Source of the DNA: Rhizobium sophoriradicis
GTDB lineage: Bacteria > Pseudomonadota > Alphaproteobacteria > Rhizobiales > Rhizobiaceae
Reading direction: 5' to 3'
Length of the DNA stretch: 64,000 nt
Assembly (NCBI RefSeq): GCF_003939025.1
Contig: NZ_RQIH01000011.1
Span: 124,001-188,000, forward strand
Part shown: positions 24,111 to 33,443 of the stretch, piece by piece
Position numbering within the stretch: position 1 is the first letter of the stretch
Layout: each line of letters opens with the position of its first letter
Position numbers and translations under genes: made by a program
Notes under the pieces: model-generated
Seen by the model: only the letters and a program-made list of their open reading frames with translations
Database searches by the model: none
Told to the model about the DNA's origin: nothing

Positions 24111-25919
24111 TCATTCTCTTTCCGGCGGAGGGTCATCCGTCGGGACAATTGTATCAGGCCCATCACTGTCTTCATAGGCCACACTCTCATGATGCACTTG
24201 AGCGAGCCGGTCAACCATGCCCAGTGCGATTTCGCGTTCGCCCATGATGACGGTGTCGGCGCCATATTGCTTCAGCGCATCGACTTCGGCGTCGGAATGG
24301 GCGCGGGCGACGATGAGAATGGATGGATTGGCGCTGCGTGCCTGCTCGGCGATGCGGCAGGCTTCGAAGGCGTTCGGAATGGCGATGGCAATGCTGCGCG
24401 CCGCCGGCAGATTGGCGAGATCGAGCGTCTCGGTGGCCGCGGCATTGCCCATGAAGGCTTCGATGCCCTGGGCTTGCAGCTCGCCGACGCGCTTGTCGGA
24501 ATCCTCGATGACGAGGAAGGGCGTGCCCGCCGATTTCAGGTTCTGCCCGACGATTCTGCCGACCCGCCCGTAACCGACGACAACGGCATGACCGTGGAGG
24601 CCGCTCGGATGCACCTCGTCATCTTCAGCCGGCGCCGTTTCCTCGGCGGGCGCAATCGCGCGCTCGGCCTGGCTCTCCTCGTGTCTCGCGCCTTCGAGCA
24701 GCGGGCGCATGCGGTCGCAGAGGAAGAACAGCAGCGGATTGAGGATGATCGAGATGATGGCGCCGGCCAGGATCAGGTCGCGGCCTTCCTCCGGCAACAG
24801 CCCGAGATCGACGCCGAGGGCGGCCAGGATGAAGGAGAACTCGCCGATCTGGCCGAGGCTCGCCGAAATCGTCAGCGCCGTGCCGAGCGGCTTCTTGAAG
24901 GCGAGCACGATCAGCAAGGCGGCGACGGATTTGCCGATGACGATGATGAAGATGGTGGCGATGATCGGCAGCGGCCTGTCGATCAGGATGTTCGGATCGA
25001 ACAGCATGCCGACCGAGACGAAGAAGAGCACGGCAAAGGCATCGCGCAGCGGCAGGCTTTCCTGGGCGGCGCGATGGCTGAGCTCGCTTTCGGCCAGCAC
25101 CATGCCGGCGAAGAAGGCCCCGAGCGCCAGCGACACGCCAAAAAGCTTGGCCGCGCCGAAGGCGACGCCGAGTGCGATGGCCAGCACGCCAAGCCGGAAG
25201 AGCTCGCGCGAGCCGGTATGGGCGATGCGATGCATCATCCAGGGAATGAGCTTGCGGCCGAAAACCAGCATCAGCGCCACGAACAGCGCCACCTTCACCA
25301 GCGTCATGGCGATCATGCCGCCGATGCCGAGGTCGAGTCCGAACAGGAGGTTCAGTCCGGCCGAGAGCGGCTCGGCGGGAGCGTGACCCTCGCCGCCGAT
25401 GCCTGCGGCCGCCGGGATCAGCACTAGGGCCAGCACCATGGCGAGGTCTTCGACGATCAGCCAGCCGACGGCGATCCGGCCGCGCTCGGTCTCCACCAGC
25501 CGCCGCTCCTGCAGCGCCTTCAACAGCACGACGGTGGAGGCGACCGAAAGCGCCAATCCGAACACCAGGCCGCCGCCGGTCGGCCACCCCATCATGGCGC
25601 CAAGCCCCCAGCCGAGCAATGTCGCGAAGGCGATCTGTGCGATTGCGCCGGGCAGCGCGATGCCGCGCACCGACATCAGATCTTTCAGCGAGAAATGCAG
25701 TCCGACGCCGAACATCAGCAGGATGACGCCGATTTCGGCAAGCTCCGGCGCCAGGTTCTGGTCGGCCACGTAACCGGGCGTATGCGGCCCGACCAGCACG
25801 CCGGCGATGAGATAGCCGACGAGCGGCGGCATGCGCAGCCGATGGGCAAGTGCACCGAAGATGAATGCCAGCACGAGGCCGCCGACGATTGTCGAGATCA
25901 AGGGCGTATCGTGCGGCAT
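24111..25919 (-). CDS. KefB/YbaL-type cation:proton antiporter with RCK (TrkA-N) domain
   Basis: A 602-aa CPA2-family antiporter. Residues 1-390 hold 12-13 membrane helices (GYLIAGVLVGPHTPG, VILLMFGVGLHFSLKDL, SLALGAFFAGMVLAESE). A charged linker and a Rossmann-type TrkA-N domain follow (HAVVVGYGRVGRIVGQNL, then ALKQYGADTVIMGEREIA). The family exports K+ in exchange for H+ under control of nucleotide or glutathione binding. It ends about 55 bases before the small membrane gene. A GTG one codon upstream of the chosen ATG is possible. Confidence 0.93.
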   Translation of the reverse strand: MPHDTPLISTIVGGLVLAFIFGALAHRLRMPPLVGYLIAGVLVGPHTPGYVADQNLAPELAEIGVILLMFGVGLHFSLKDLMSVRGIALPGAIAQIAFATLLGWGLGAMMGWPTGGGLVFGLALSVASTVVLLKALQERRLVETERGRIAVGWLIVEDLAMVLALVLIPAAAGIGGEGHAPAEPLSAGLNLLFGLDLGIGGMIAMTLVKVALFVALMLVFGRKLIPWMMHRIAHTGSRELFRLGVLAIALGVAFGAAKLFGVSLALGAFFAGMVLAESELSHRAAQESLPLRDAFAVLFFVSVGMLFDPNILIDRPLPIIATIFIIVIGKSVAALLIVLAFKKPLGTALTISASLGQIGEFSFILAALGVDLGLLPEEGRDLILAGAIISIILNPLLFFLCDRMRPLLEGARHEESQAERAIAPAEETAPAEDDEVHPSGLHGHAVVVGYGRVGRIVGQNLKSAGTPFLVIEDSDKRVGELQAQGIEAFMGNAAATETLDLANLPAARSIAIAIPNAFEACRIAEQARSANPSILIVARAHSDAEVDALKQYGADTVIMGEREIALGMVDRLAQVHHESVAYEDSDGPDTIVPTDDPPPERE

Positions 25920-25998
25920 CACTGTCTCCCGATCTGGAAATCTCGCGCTAGGTATGACATATATGGTCTATATCAACCAATATGGGTGACTTGAAATC

Positions 25999-26259
25999 AT
26001 GGGTCAAGGCGCAAGGGCGACAATTCTCACACCCGCTCTCTGCCGCGCGGCGCGTGGCCTGCTCGACTGGACCCAGACCGACCTGGCCGAAAGGGCTGCC
26101 GTCTCGCGCAGCACCATCCGCGATTATGAGGGACGCCACCACGACATCCACCGCGCGACGGAGGCGCAGCTGCGCCTCGCCTTCGAACAGGGCGGCGTCA
26201 GGTTCGTGGAAATCGAAGGCGCGGGCACCGGCCTCTGCCTTCCCGATCGGCTGGATTGA
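25999..26259 (+). CDS. Small XRE-type helix-turn-helix regulator
   Basis: An 86-aa DNA-binding protein. The single helix-turn-helix domain covers about residues 12-65 (ARGLLDWTQTDLAERAAVSR, STIRDYEGR), followed by a short tail typical of small rhizobial XRE proteins. It is divergent from the antiporter gene, with about 80 bases between them, and so could regulate it. The intervening region includes a CATATATG palindrome at 25958-25965. Confidence 0.88.
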   Translation: MGQGARATILTPALCRAARGLLDWTQTDLAERAAVSRSTIRDYEGRHHDIHRATEAQLRLAFEQGGVRFVEIEGAGTGLCLPDRLD

Positions 26260-26266
26260 ACCGGCA

Positions 26267-27688
26267 TCAGGGCGCCAGGCAGGTGGCCGAGGCTTTGTAG
26301 ATGTAGAGCGTCTTGCCCTTGTAGTAGCCTGCAGTCGGCTGCCAGCTCTTCAGCACCTCGGGCGTTTCGGCCGCGCAGCCGAAGGGACCGTCCGTCAGGA
26401 AAAGCACCTTGCCGGCGGTCTCGGCGGGCAGGGCGAATTCCTGCTCGTAATAGCTCTCCGGAAGGCCTGCCGGCGCCCGCGCATAGATCCGGTATGATGC
26501 GTCGCGCAGCGTATAGAAAAGATCGGCGACCATGTCGCGGTTATCAGTGACAATGATGTCAGTGCCAGCCTGATTTGCGAGCGCTGCGGCCTCGCGGCTG
26601 ACCTCGGCGCGGCCGAGATAACGCTTCATCAATTCGTCGCCGTTCGGCAACAACAGCTGCTGCGGAAAGATCGTCGCCAGCGGAAACAGCAGGCTTGCGA
26701 TGCCGTTGATCGTGAGCGACAGCCTCAGCCCCTTCGGCCACAACCGATAAAGCAGCCAGACGGCGAGGATCGTCCCGGCGACATAGGCGGTCACGGCCCA
26801 GTTGGCATAGGCCTTAGCGACCGTCGCCTGCAGGGTGATGAGCACCACCACCGGCATCGACAGCCAGACCAGCATCTTCTCGCGGTCGTCGCTCCGGCCC
26901 TTGATCATGCGGTAGACCGCCCAGAGGATCGCGAAGAAGATGATCGGCCCGACGACGCCGAACTGCGCGGAGAAGAATTCAAGCCCGCGACGGAGATTGA
27001 TGCCGAGGTCGCTCCAGTGGGCGATATCCTGCGTATGGCGAACCGTCGTATTGTCGTGTTGCAGGTTCCACCAGAGGTTCGGCAAGGCAACGACCGCCGC
27101 GACCGCGACGGCGATGATGAAATCCCGAATGGCGATGCGCGCCGCCGGAATGAGAAGCAGGGCGAGTGCGCCGCCCGGCACAACGAACAGCACGGCATAT
27201 TTCGTCAGGAAGGCGAGGCCGACCCCGAGGCCCATGACGAGCGCCAACCCGACTGAGCGCCGCTGCGTCAGGCCGAAATAGGCAAGCAGGGCGAGGGCGA
27301 TGAAGAACAACAGGATGACATCGGTCGAGAAGAACACCGAGGAAAGCGCCACGCCCGGCAGCGTGATATAGGTGGCGCCCGTCCAGCCTTCGATCTCCGG
27401 TCCGACGAAACGTTTTGCCACCTTCATCAGCACCAGTGCCGCCGCCATATGGATCAGCGGTCCGGCGAGCCTGATCGAGTAGATGGCGTTTGAGCCGGAA
27501 AATTCGGTCATCGCCCGGATCACCCAGGCGATCATTGGCGGCTTGGAATAATAGCCGAGATCGAGATTCTGCGCCCAGAACCAGTACTGCGCCTCGTCGA
27601 CAAATAGGTCCGTCGCATCGAAATTGAGCGTGACGACGCGCCATAGCGTGAAGCCGAGAACGATGAGAAGACCAGATCTGGGGGACAT
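26267..27688 (-). CDS. GT39-family (ArnT/PMT-like) membrane glycosyltransferase
   Basis: A 473-aa integral membrane protein with about ten hydrophobic segments. The N-terminal FVDEAQYWFWAQNLDLGYYS motif carries the acidic D/E pair typical of GT-C enzymes of the GT39/ArnT group, followed by KPPMIAWVIRA. The soluble C-terminal part ends CLAP. Such enzymes transfer sugars from polyprenyl-phosphate donors to lipid A or protein in the periplasm. The ATG at 27688 fits the family; an upstream extension to 27754 lacks homology. The acceptor is unknown. Confidence 0.88.
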   Translation of the reverse strand: MSPRSGLLIVLGFTLWRVVTLNFDATDLFVDEAQYWFWAQNLDLGYYSKPPMIAWVIRAMTEFSGSNAIYSIRLAGPLIHMAAALVLMKVAKRFVGPEIEGWTGATYITLPGVALSSVFFSTDVILLFFIALALLAYFGLTQRRSVGLALVMGLGVGLAFLTKYAVLFVVPGGALALLLIPAARIAIRDFIIAVAVAAVVALPNLWWNLQHDNTTVRHTQDIAHWSDLGINLRRGLEFFSAQFGVVGPIIFFAILWAVYRMIKGRSDDREKMLVWLSMPVVVLITLQATVAKAYANWAVTAYVAGTILAVWLLYRLWPKGLRLSLTINGIASLLFPLATIFPQQLLLPNGDELMKRYLGRAEVSREAAALANQAGTDIIVTDNRDMVADLFYTLRDASYRIYARAPAGLPESYYEQEFALPAETAGKVLFLTDGPFGCAAETPEVLKSWQPTAGYYKGKTLYIYKASATCLAP

Positions 27689-28311
27689 GAACTTAAGTGT
27701 TCCGCTGACATGAAAGGCGCGAGTGCGATTACACCAAAGGCGCCGGACTGCCAACGGGCAAGGGCGTTAGAACACGCGAAGCATGCGGATGTCGCGATTT
27801 GCCGCGAGGGAATCGAGCCGGGCGATGGCTGCGAGCACGCCCATTGCGATCAAGCAGGAACCCAATCCGAGAACAATCATTGCTCTGTCCTTGTCGACGT
27901 CATGTCTTGGTTGTCGGCCGGCATATAACACGGAGCTTGCGTGTGCCTTGTAGCAGCCGTGCAACTCTCCCGCAGTATTTCTCGCGAACTGCCTTGAATT
28001 GCTTCAAAAGCCGGCGCCTGGACAGGCTTATTAACCTTCAGGCAAGGAATTAACCATAAACATTGGGTTACACGTCGGAATGGGAAGATGCACTCGTTCC
28101 CACCAGGCATGACGCCGTCCCGCCGTACCGGTTGATCCGGTATCCAATCTCTTCAGACAGCTCCGAAACATAGCTGATCAGGGGGCTCGATCCGCCGGTT
28201 GTCACCGGTGGTGAGGACCGTCCCCAAGCTTCGTGTTCATTGGATGCTGCGAAAGTTTTTAACCAGGCATTCGCCTGGACAGTGGGTCGGGGACAGGCGT
28301 TGAGGCAGGAC
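27689..28311. other. Intergenic region upstream of the che operon
   Basis: A 623-base region between the GT39 gene and the chemotaxis operon. It holds a possible small ORF (27767-27880) on the minus strand. Several TTAACC tracts lie around 28029-28055 in the right place for the che operon promoter. No other gene is recognised. Confidence 0.5.
27767..27880 (-). CDS. Possible 37-aa small membrane protein
   Basis: The frame starts MIVLGLGSCLIAMGVLAAIA, one hydrophobic helix, and ends in a basic tail, DIRMLRVF. GGACAG lies a few bases upstream of the ATG. The shape is that of a single-pass small membrane protein. The evidence is limited to hydropathy and the ribosome-binding site. Confidence 0.4.
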   Translation of the reverse strand: MIVLGLGSCLIAMGVLAAIARLDSLAANRDIRMLRVF

Positions 28312-29946
28312 ATGCCATCAGATCAGGCTCGTGGAGCGCAGGCAGGCAGCTTGCGCGACCGCCTGCGCTTTGCCGGTCTCGACGCCGACCAGTGCGAGTT
28401 GGTGCGCCGCAACCGGCCGGCCCTCGAAGCGCATCTGAAGGCAGGTCTCAGGGATCTCTTTCACAGGTTCCAGTCATTCCCCGACGCCTCGCGCAATTTC
28501 GAGAGCGAGCGCCAGGTCGAACGCCTGCATGATCTGCAGTCCTCGCATTGGGACGTGTTGACGGATGCCCGCTTCGACAGCCTCTATGCCGAGCGCGTCA
28601 AGGTTCTCTCCGATACCGAAAACAAGATGGGTCTCGACCCACGCTGGCATGTCGCCGGTCACGGCGTCATTCTGGAGCACGTCCTTTCCGGCCTCGTCGA
28701 GGAGATCGCCGGCCGGCCGCTGTTGCCCTCGACCAAGCGCCGCACCCGTGAAATCTCCGAGCTGATGACGGCGATCATCCGCATTGTCATGGTCGATGTG
28801 GAAATCGCCGTGTCGCTCCGCTTCAATGCGCTGCGCGCCGCCCAGCACCGCGCGCTCGCCGATCAGCGCGCCGATAATGAAGCCGAGATCATCAGGATCT
28901 TCGGCGATGTCATTGAAGGCCTGTCCGCCCGCGATCTGACGCGGCGCGCCCCCGTCGACGCCGACAGCGCCTATGCCGGCATCGCCGCAGCGCTGAACGG
29001 CGCCTTGGATGGTCTCCAGGCCGAATTCGACGACATCACCGGGCGCACTGTCAAGGCGGAAGCGGCAACGGCTTCGCTTGCCGACCTGTCGCGGCAGTTC
29101 GCCGGCACCGCGTCCGGCCAGGCCGACCGGCTGCAGCTTTCCGCCACTGCTCTTGCCGCCCTTGCCGGCAGCGTGCGTGGCGGCGCCGCGGACAGCCGCG
29201 CCGCCGAACAGGCGGCCGCCGCAACGCGCGCTGCCGTCGAGGAAAGCGGCGAGGTCGTCGGCCGCGCGATCAGCGCCATGGCCGATATCGAACAGTCGGC
29301 CGAAAAGATCGGCCAGATTATCGGCGCGATCGACGAGATCGCCTTCCAGACCAATCTTCTGGCGCTGAATGCCGGCATCGAGGCGGCTCGTGCCGGTGAT
29401 TCCGGCCGCGGTTTTGCCGTGGTCGCCCAGGAGGTCCGGGCGCTGGCCCAGCGCTCGGCGGAAGCCGCCCGCGAGATCAAGACGCTGGTGACGACCACCA
29501 AGGCGCAGGTCGACGCCGGCGTGCAGATGGTCGGCCGCACGCAGGATTCGATCGGCAGCATCGTGCGCCAGGTCACCGACATCAATGCCGCCATTGCAGG
29601 CATCGCCACAAGGACCGGCGAACATGCCGCAAGCCTCGACGGCGTCACCGCGGACGTCAGGGGCCTGGGCGCCGAGGTGGCCGATAGCGCAGGCCTTGCG
29701 GAGCGCTCAGCTGATGGCGCCGACGATCTCCACACCGTCATTCTCGAGCTCGGCCGGACGGTTCGCGAATTTCGTATCGCGCGCGAAAACGCCCATGCCG
29801 GCCGGCCGACGCCGGTCCGCGTGGCGCCGTCGCGTGCCATCGACGCCGCCGCCCGCCCGGCAATGGCCGAGGACGAATATGAAAATGATGATTTTGGCCT
29901 TCCCCAATCGTTCGCAAGGGTCGGAGGTGGGCGGAATGTTTACTAA
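28312..29946 (+). CDS. icpA: Soluble globin-fold methyl-accepting chemotaxis protein
   Basis: A 544-aa cytoplasmic chemoreceptor, first gene of the che operon, matching IcpA of rhizobia. Residues 15-165 are a protoglobin-like domain (LQSSHWDVLTDARFDSLY, MGLDPRWHVAGHGVIL). The signalling half carries the canonical hairpin tip EIAFQTNLLALNAGIEAARA followed by GDSGRGFAVVAQEVRALAQR. No membrane segment is present. At the expected proximal-histidine position of the globin part I read E103 instead of His, so heme binding is doubtful. The ATG at 28312 has GAGGCAGGA upstream; the frame extends back to 28240. Confidence 0.9.
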   Translation: MPSDQARGAQAGSLRDRLRFAGLDADQCELVRRNRPALEAHLKAGLRDLFHRFQSFPDASRNFESERQVERLHDLQSSHWDVLTDARFDSLYAERVKVLSDTENKMGLDPRWHVAGHGVILEHVLSGLVEEIAGRPLLPSTKRRTREISELMTAIIRIVMVDVEIAVSLRFNALRAAQHRALADQRADNEAEIIRIFGDVIEGLSARDLTRRAPVDADSAYAGIAAALNGALDGLQAEFDDITGRTVKAEAATASLADLSRQFAGTASGQADRLQLSATALAALAGSVRGGAADSRAAEQAAAATRAAVEESGEVVGRAISAMADIEQSAEKIGQIIGAIDEIAFQTNLLALNAGIEAARAGDSGRGFAVVAQEVRALAQRSAEAAREIKTLVTTTKAQVDAGVQMVGRTQDSIGSIVRQVTDINAAIAGIATRTGEHAASLDGVTADVRGLGAEVADSAGLAERSADGADDLHTVILELGRTVREFRIARENAHAGRPTPVRVAPSRAIDAAARPAMAEDEYENDDFGLPQSFARVGGGRNVY

Positions 29947-30009
29947 CCTATCGGATTATCGCCTCAGCTCATCTTTTCGGGCTGGGGACCAGGGGACAAG
30001 GACAAGCTG

Positions 30010-30306
30010 ATGGTAGCAAAGAAGAGTGGCAAGACGCTGAATTTGACAGCGGTGCTCGACCTCAACGAGGCCTCCGCCTTGCGTGAAAAACTCCTTTCGT
30101 TCAGGGGCAGCGGTCTTTCGATCGACGCATCCGGCGTTGAGCGGATCGGTGCTCTTTGCGCCCAGGTCCTGATGTCCGCCGAGAAGACCTGGGCACAGGA
30201 CAAGCAGCCGTTCACCTTCTCCCAGGTGTCCGACGCATTTCAAAAAACCATGCAGCTGGTTGGCGTCAATTTTGACCACCTGCTTGCCAAGGAGATTCGG
30301 CAATGA
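30010..30306 (+). CDS. cheS: STAS-domain chemotaxis protein CheS
   Basis: A 98-aa single STAS domain (LTAVLDLNEASALREKLLSF, LSIDASGVERIGALCAQVL). Its place between icpA and cheY1 and its size match CheS of Sinorhizobium meliloti, which binds CheA and speeds loss of phosphate from CheY1. The serine often phosphorylated in anti-sigma-antagonist STAS domains is the S of DASGV. It overlaps cheY1 by 4 bases (ATGA). The assignment rests on domain and gene order. Confidence 0.88.
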   Translation: MVAKKSGKTLNLTAVLDLNEASALREKLLSFRGSGLSIDASGVERIGALCAQVLMSAEKTWAQDKQPFTFSQVSDAFQKTMQLVGVNFDHLLAKEIRQ

Positions 30307-30668
30307 AGAAAAAAGTACTGACCGTGGATGATTCCCGCACCATCCGAAACATGCTGCTCGTGACGCTGAACAATGCCGGCTTCGAGACGATCCAGGCGGA
30401 AGACGGCGTCGAGGGTCTCGAGGTCCTCGAAGAGTCCAATCCTGACGTCATTGTCACCGACATCAACATGCCGCGCCTCGACGGTTTCGGCTTCATCGAA
30501 GGTGTCCGCCGCAACGAGAAATATCGGGCGATCCCGATCCTGGTCCTGACGACCGAGAGCGACGCGGAAAAGAAGAACCGCGCCCGCCAGGCCGGCGCCA
30601 CCGGCTGGATCGTCAAGCCTTTCGACCCGGCCAAGCTGATCGATGCCATTGAGCGCGTAACCGCTTAA
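30303..30668 (+). CDS. cheY1: Chemotaxis response regulator CheY1
   Basis: A 121-aa CheY receiver: acidic pocket TVDDSRT, phospho-acceptor D53 (VIVTDINMPRLDG), LTTES with the conserved Thr, and K in VKPFDPAKL. In rhizobia CheY1 acts as a phosphate sink, while CheY2 is the main flagellar motor slower; there is no CheZ. Its start overlaps the cheS stop, and cheA starts 17 bases downstream. Confidence 0.95.
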   Translation: MKKKVLTVDDSRTIRNMLLVTLNNAGFETIQAEDGVEGLEVLEESNPDVIVTDINMPRLDGFGFIEGVRRNEKYRAIPILVLTTESDAEKKNRARQAGATGWIVKPFDPAKLIDAIERVTA

Positions 30669-30685
30669 ACCCAGGATTTTCTCCT

Positions 30686-32971
30686 ATGGATATGAACGAA
30701 ATCAAAGAGATCTTTTTCCAGGAGTGCGAGGAACAGCTCGCCGAGCTGGAATCCGGTCTTCTGAAATTGAATGATGGCGATCGCGATCCCGAAACCGTCA
30801 ATGCGGTGTTCCGTGCCGTGCATTCGATCAAGGGTGGCGCCGGCGCCTTCGGCCTTGATGATCTGGTCGCTTTCGCCCATGTTTTCGAGACCACTCTCGA
30901 TTGCGTTCGATCCAACAAGCTTGAGCCGACCCAGGACGTCCTGAAGGTGATGCTGAAATCGGCCGACGTGCTCGCCGATCTGACCAATGCCGCGCGCGAC
31001 GGCGGCAGCGTCGATGAGAGCCGCAGCCGCGGCCTCGTCAAGGAGTTGGAAGCGCTGGCCAACGGTGAATTGCCGTCTCCCTCGGCCGCCGCTGAGGCGC
31101 CCGCGCCGAAGGCCGCGGCAAAGGCCGCCCCGGCCACTTCGGCGCCGACCCCCAAGCCGACCGATGATAGCGGCTTCCAGCCGATCCCCTTCTCCTTCGA
31201 CGATTTCGGCGGCGACGAAGCCGGCTCCGACCTGCCGGCCTATGAAGTCACCTTCAAGCCGCGTTACGAACTCTATTCCAAGGGCAATGACGCCACCCTT
31301 CTGCTGCGCGATCTCTCGCGTCTCGGCGAGATGACCATCTATTGCAATATGGATGAGCTGCCGGGTCTCGAGGAACTCGATCCGGAAGGCGCCTATTTCT
31401 TCTGGAACATCACGATCAAGACGGACAAGGGCGAAGACGCCATCCGCACTGTCTTCGAATTCGCCGAGTGGGATTGCGAGCTGACGGTGAAGCCGGTCGA
31501 GGCAGCCAGGGCCGGCGCAGCCGGCAATGAGGAACTGCCGATGGTGCCAGTTCCCTTCGACCTGTCGATCCTGGACGAGACGGACGGCACGGAACAGGTT
31601 TCCGCCACGCGGTCCGAAGATGCGACGGCCGCCATTGCCGCCGCCGAAACCGCATCCAACGTCACGCAGATGGCCGCAGCCGCCGCCCGCGTCGAAAAGA
31701 AAGAATCGGCAGCTGCCGCAGCCGCCGCGGCAAGTGCCGCCGCCCAGAACAATGCCGCCGGTGCCGGCCAGACGATCCGCGTCGATCTCGACCGCGTCGA
31801 CCGTCTCATCAACCTCGTCGGCGAACTGGTCATCAACCAGGCGATGCTGTCGCAGAGCGTCATCGAGAACGACACGACCGGCACCTCCTCGATCAACATG
31901 GGCCTCGAGGAGCTGCAGCAGCTCACCCGCGAGATCCAGGACTCGGTCATGGCGATCCGCGCCCAGCCGGTGAAGCCGGTGTTCCAGCGCATGTCGCGTA
32001 TCGTCCGCGAAATCGCCGACATGACCGGCAAGTCGATCCGCCTGATCACCGAAGGTGAAAACACCGAAGTCGACAAGACGGTTATCGACAAGCTGGCCGA
32101 GCCGCTGACCCACATGATCCGCAACGCCGTCGACCACGGCATCGAGACGCCGGAAAAGCGCGCAGCCGCCGGCAAGAACACCGAAGGCACCGTCCGCCTC
32201 ACCGCCAAGCATCGTTCGGGCCGCATCCTGATCGAGCTTGCCGACGACGGCGCCGGCATCAACCGCGAGAAGGTGCGCCAGAAGGCGATCGACAACGACC
32301 TGATCCCGGCCGACGCCAACCTGTCGGACGAGGAAATCGACAACCTGATCTTCCTGCCGGGCTTCTCCACCGCCGACAAGATCTCCGACATTTCGGGCCG
32401 CGGCGTCGGCATGGACGTCGTCAAGCGTTCGATCCAGGCGCTCGGCGGCCGTATCAACATCACCTCGAAGCCGGGCCACGGCTCGGTCTTCACCATGAGC
32501 CTGCCGCTGACGCTCGCCGTCCTCGACGGCATGGTGGTCACCGTCGCCGGCCAGACGCTGGTCGTGCCGCTGACGGCAATCGTCGAAACCCTGCAGCCGG
32601 AAGCGGCCGCGATCCACTCCTTCGGCGCCAACCACCGGCTGATCTCGATCCGCAACTCGTTCTGCCCGCTGGTCGATGTCGGCCGCATCCTGAACTTCCG
32701 TGCGACCCAGGCAAATCCTGTGGAAGGCGTGGCGCTTCTGGTGGAATCCGAAGGCGGCGGCCAGCGCGCCCTGATGGTCGATGCCATCCAGGGTCAGCGC
32801 CAGGTGGTGATCAAGAGCCTGGAAGCCAACTACACCCACGTGCCGGGCATTGCCGCCGCCACCATCCTCGGCGACGGCCGCGTCGCTCTCATCCTCGATG
32901 TCGACGCGGTTGTCGGCGCTTCCCGCGGCCAGTCTTTGAAAGCGGAAATGTCGTTGGCAGCGGTAGGATAA
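30686..32971 (+). CDS. cheA: Chemotaxis histidine kinase CheA
   Basis: A 761-aa kinase with the standard order: P1 with phospho-histidine H46 (VFRAVHSIKGGAGAFG), a long Ala/Pro-rich linker and P2, the P3 dimerisation region after residue 360 (TIRVDLDRVDRLINLVGELV), P4 ATPase (HMIRNAVDHGIETPEKR, ELADDGAGINREKV, SDISGRGVGMDVVK) and P5 CheW-like at the C-terminus. It phosphorylates CheY1, CheY2 and CheB. It is followed 4 bases later by cheW. A long antisense frame across the gene is a codon-bias shadow. Confidence 0.98.
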   Translation: MDMNEIKEIFFQECEEQLAELESGLLKLNDGDRDPETVNAVFRAVHSIKGGAGAFGLDDLVAFAHVFETTLDCVRSNKLEPTQDVLKVMLKSADVLADLTNAARDGGSVDESRSRGLVKELEALANGELPSPSAAAEAPAPKAAAKAAPATSAPTPKPTDDSGFQPIPFSFDDFGGDEAGSDLPAYEVTFKPRYELYSKGNDATLLLRDLSRLGEMTIYCNMDELPGLEELDPEGAYFFWNITIKTDKGEDAIRTVFEFAEWDCELTVKPVEAARAGAAGNEELPMVPVPFDLSILDETDGTEQVSATRSEDATAAIAAAETASNVTQMAAAAARVEKKESAAAAAAAASAAAQNNAAGAGQTIRVDLDRVDRLINLVGELVINQAMLSQSVIENDTTGTSSINMGLEELQQLTREIQDSVMAIRAQPVKPVFQRMSRIVREIADMTGKSIRLITEGENTEVDKTVIDKLAEPLTHMIRNAVDHGIETPEKRAAAGKNTEGTVRLTAKHRSGRILIELADDGAGINREKVRQKAIDNDLIPADANLSDEEIDNLIFLPGFSTADKISDISGRGVGMDVVKRSIQALGGRINITSKPGHGSVFTMSLPLTLAVLDGMVVTVAGQTLVVPLTAIVETLQPEAAAIHSFGANHRLISIRNSFCPLVDVGRILNFRATQANPVEGVALLVESEGGGQRALMVDAIQGQRQVVIKSLEANYTHVPGIAAATILGDGRVALILDVDAVVGASRGQSLKAEMSLAAVG

Positions 32972-32975
32972 GGCA

Positions 32976-33443
32976 ATGTCGTACACCGTAAAAAGTCTGA
33001 GCGAAGGGGACCGCGAGCTGATCGCGTTCCGCATCGGCGATCAGGAATTTTGCGTGAACATCATGTCGGTTCGCGAAATCCGGGGCTGGACCCCGGCGAC
33101 CGCGATGCCGCACTCGCCTGCCTATATACTCGGTGTCATCAACCTGCGCGGCGCGGTGCTGCCGATCATCGATCTTGCCGCACGCCTCGGCATGAAGCCG
33201 GCCGATCCGACCGCCCGTCATGTCATCATCGTCGCTCAGGCCCGCCGCAAGGTTGTCGGCCTCCTGGTCGATGCCGTCTCCGACATTCTGACGGTGACCG
33301 ACGAGATCGTTCAGCCGACACCCGAAATCTCCTCCGACCTCGAGCGCCAATTTGCCCGAGGCATTCTCGCCATCGACAAGCGCATGATCTGCCTGATCGA
33401 ACTTGAAGCCCTCTTTTCCGAGACCGAAAGCGAAGCCGCATGA
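32976..33443 (+). CDS. cheW: Chemotaxis adaptor CheW
   Basis: A 155-aa CheW protein: LIAFRIGDQEFCVNIMSVRE at the start, the conserved VINLRGAVLPIIDLAARLG segment and a C-terminal beta-barrel half. It couples IcpA and other receptors to CheA. It overlaps cheR by 4 bases. Confidence 0.97.
   Translation: MSYTVKSLSEGDRELIAFRIGDQEFCVNIMSVREIRGWTPATAMPHSPAYILGVINLRGAVLPIIDLAARLGMKPADPTARHVIIVAQARRKVVGLLVDAVSDILTVTDEIVQPTPEISSDLERQFARGILAIDKRMICLIELEALFSETESEAA

Noticed and set aside
30665..33034. 789-codon open frame antisense to cheA
   Set aside because: It mirrors cheA's codon bias in high-GC DNA; the plus-strand protein is a complete CheA and the antisense translation has no family features.
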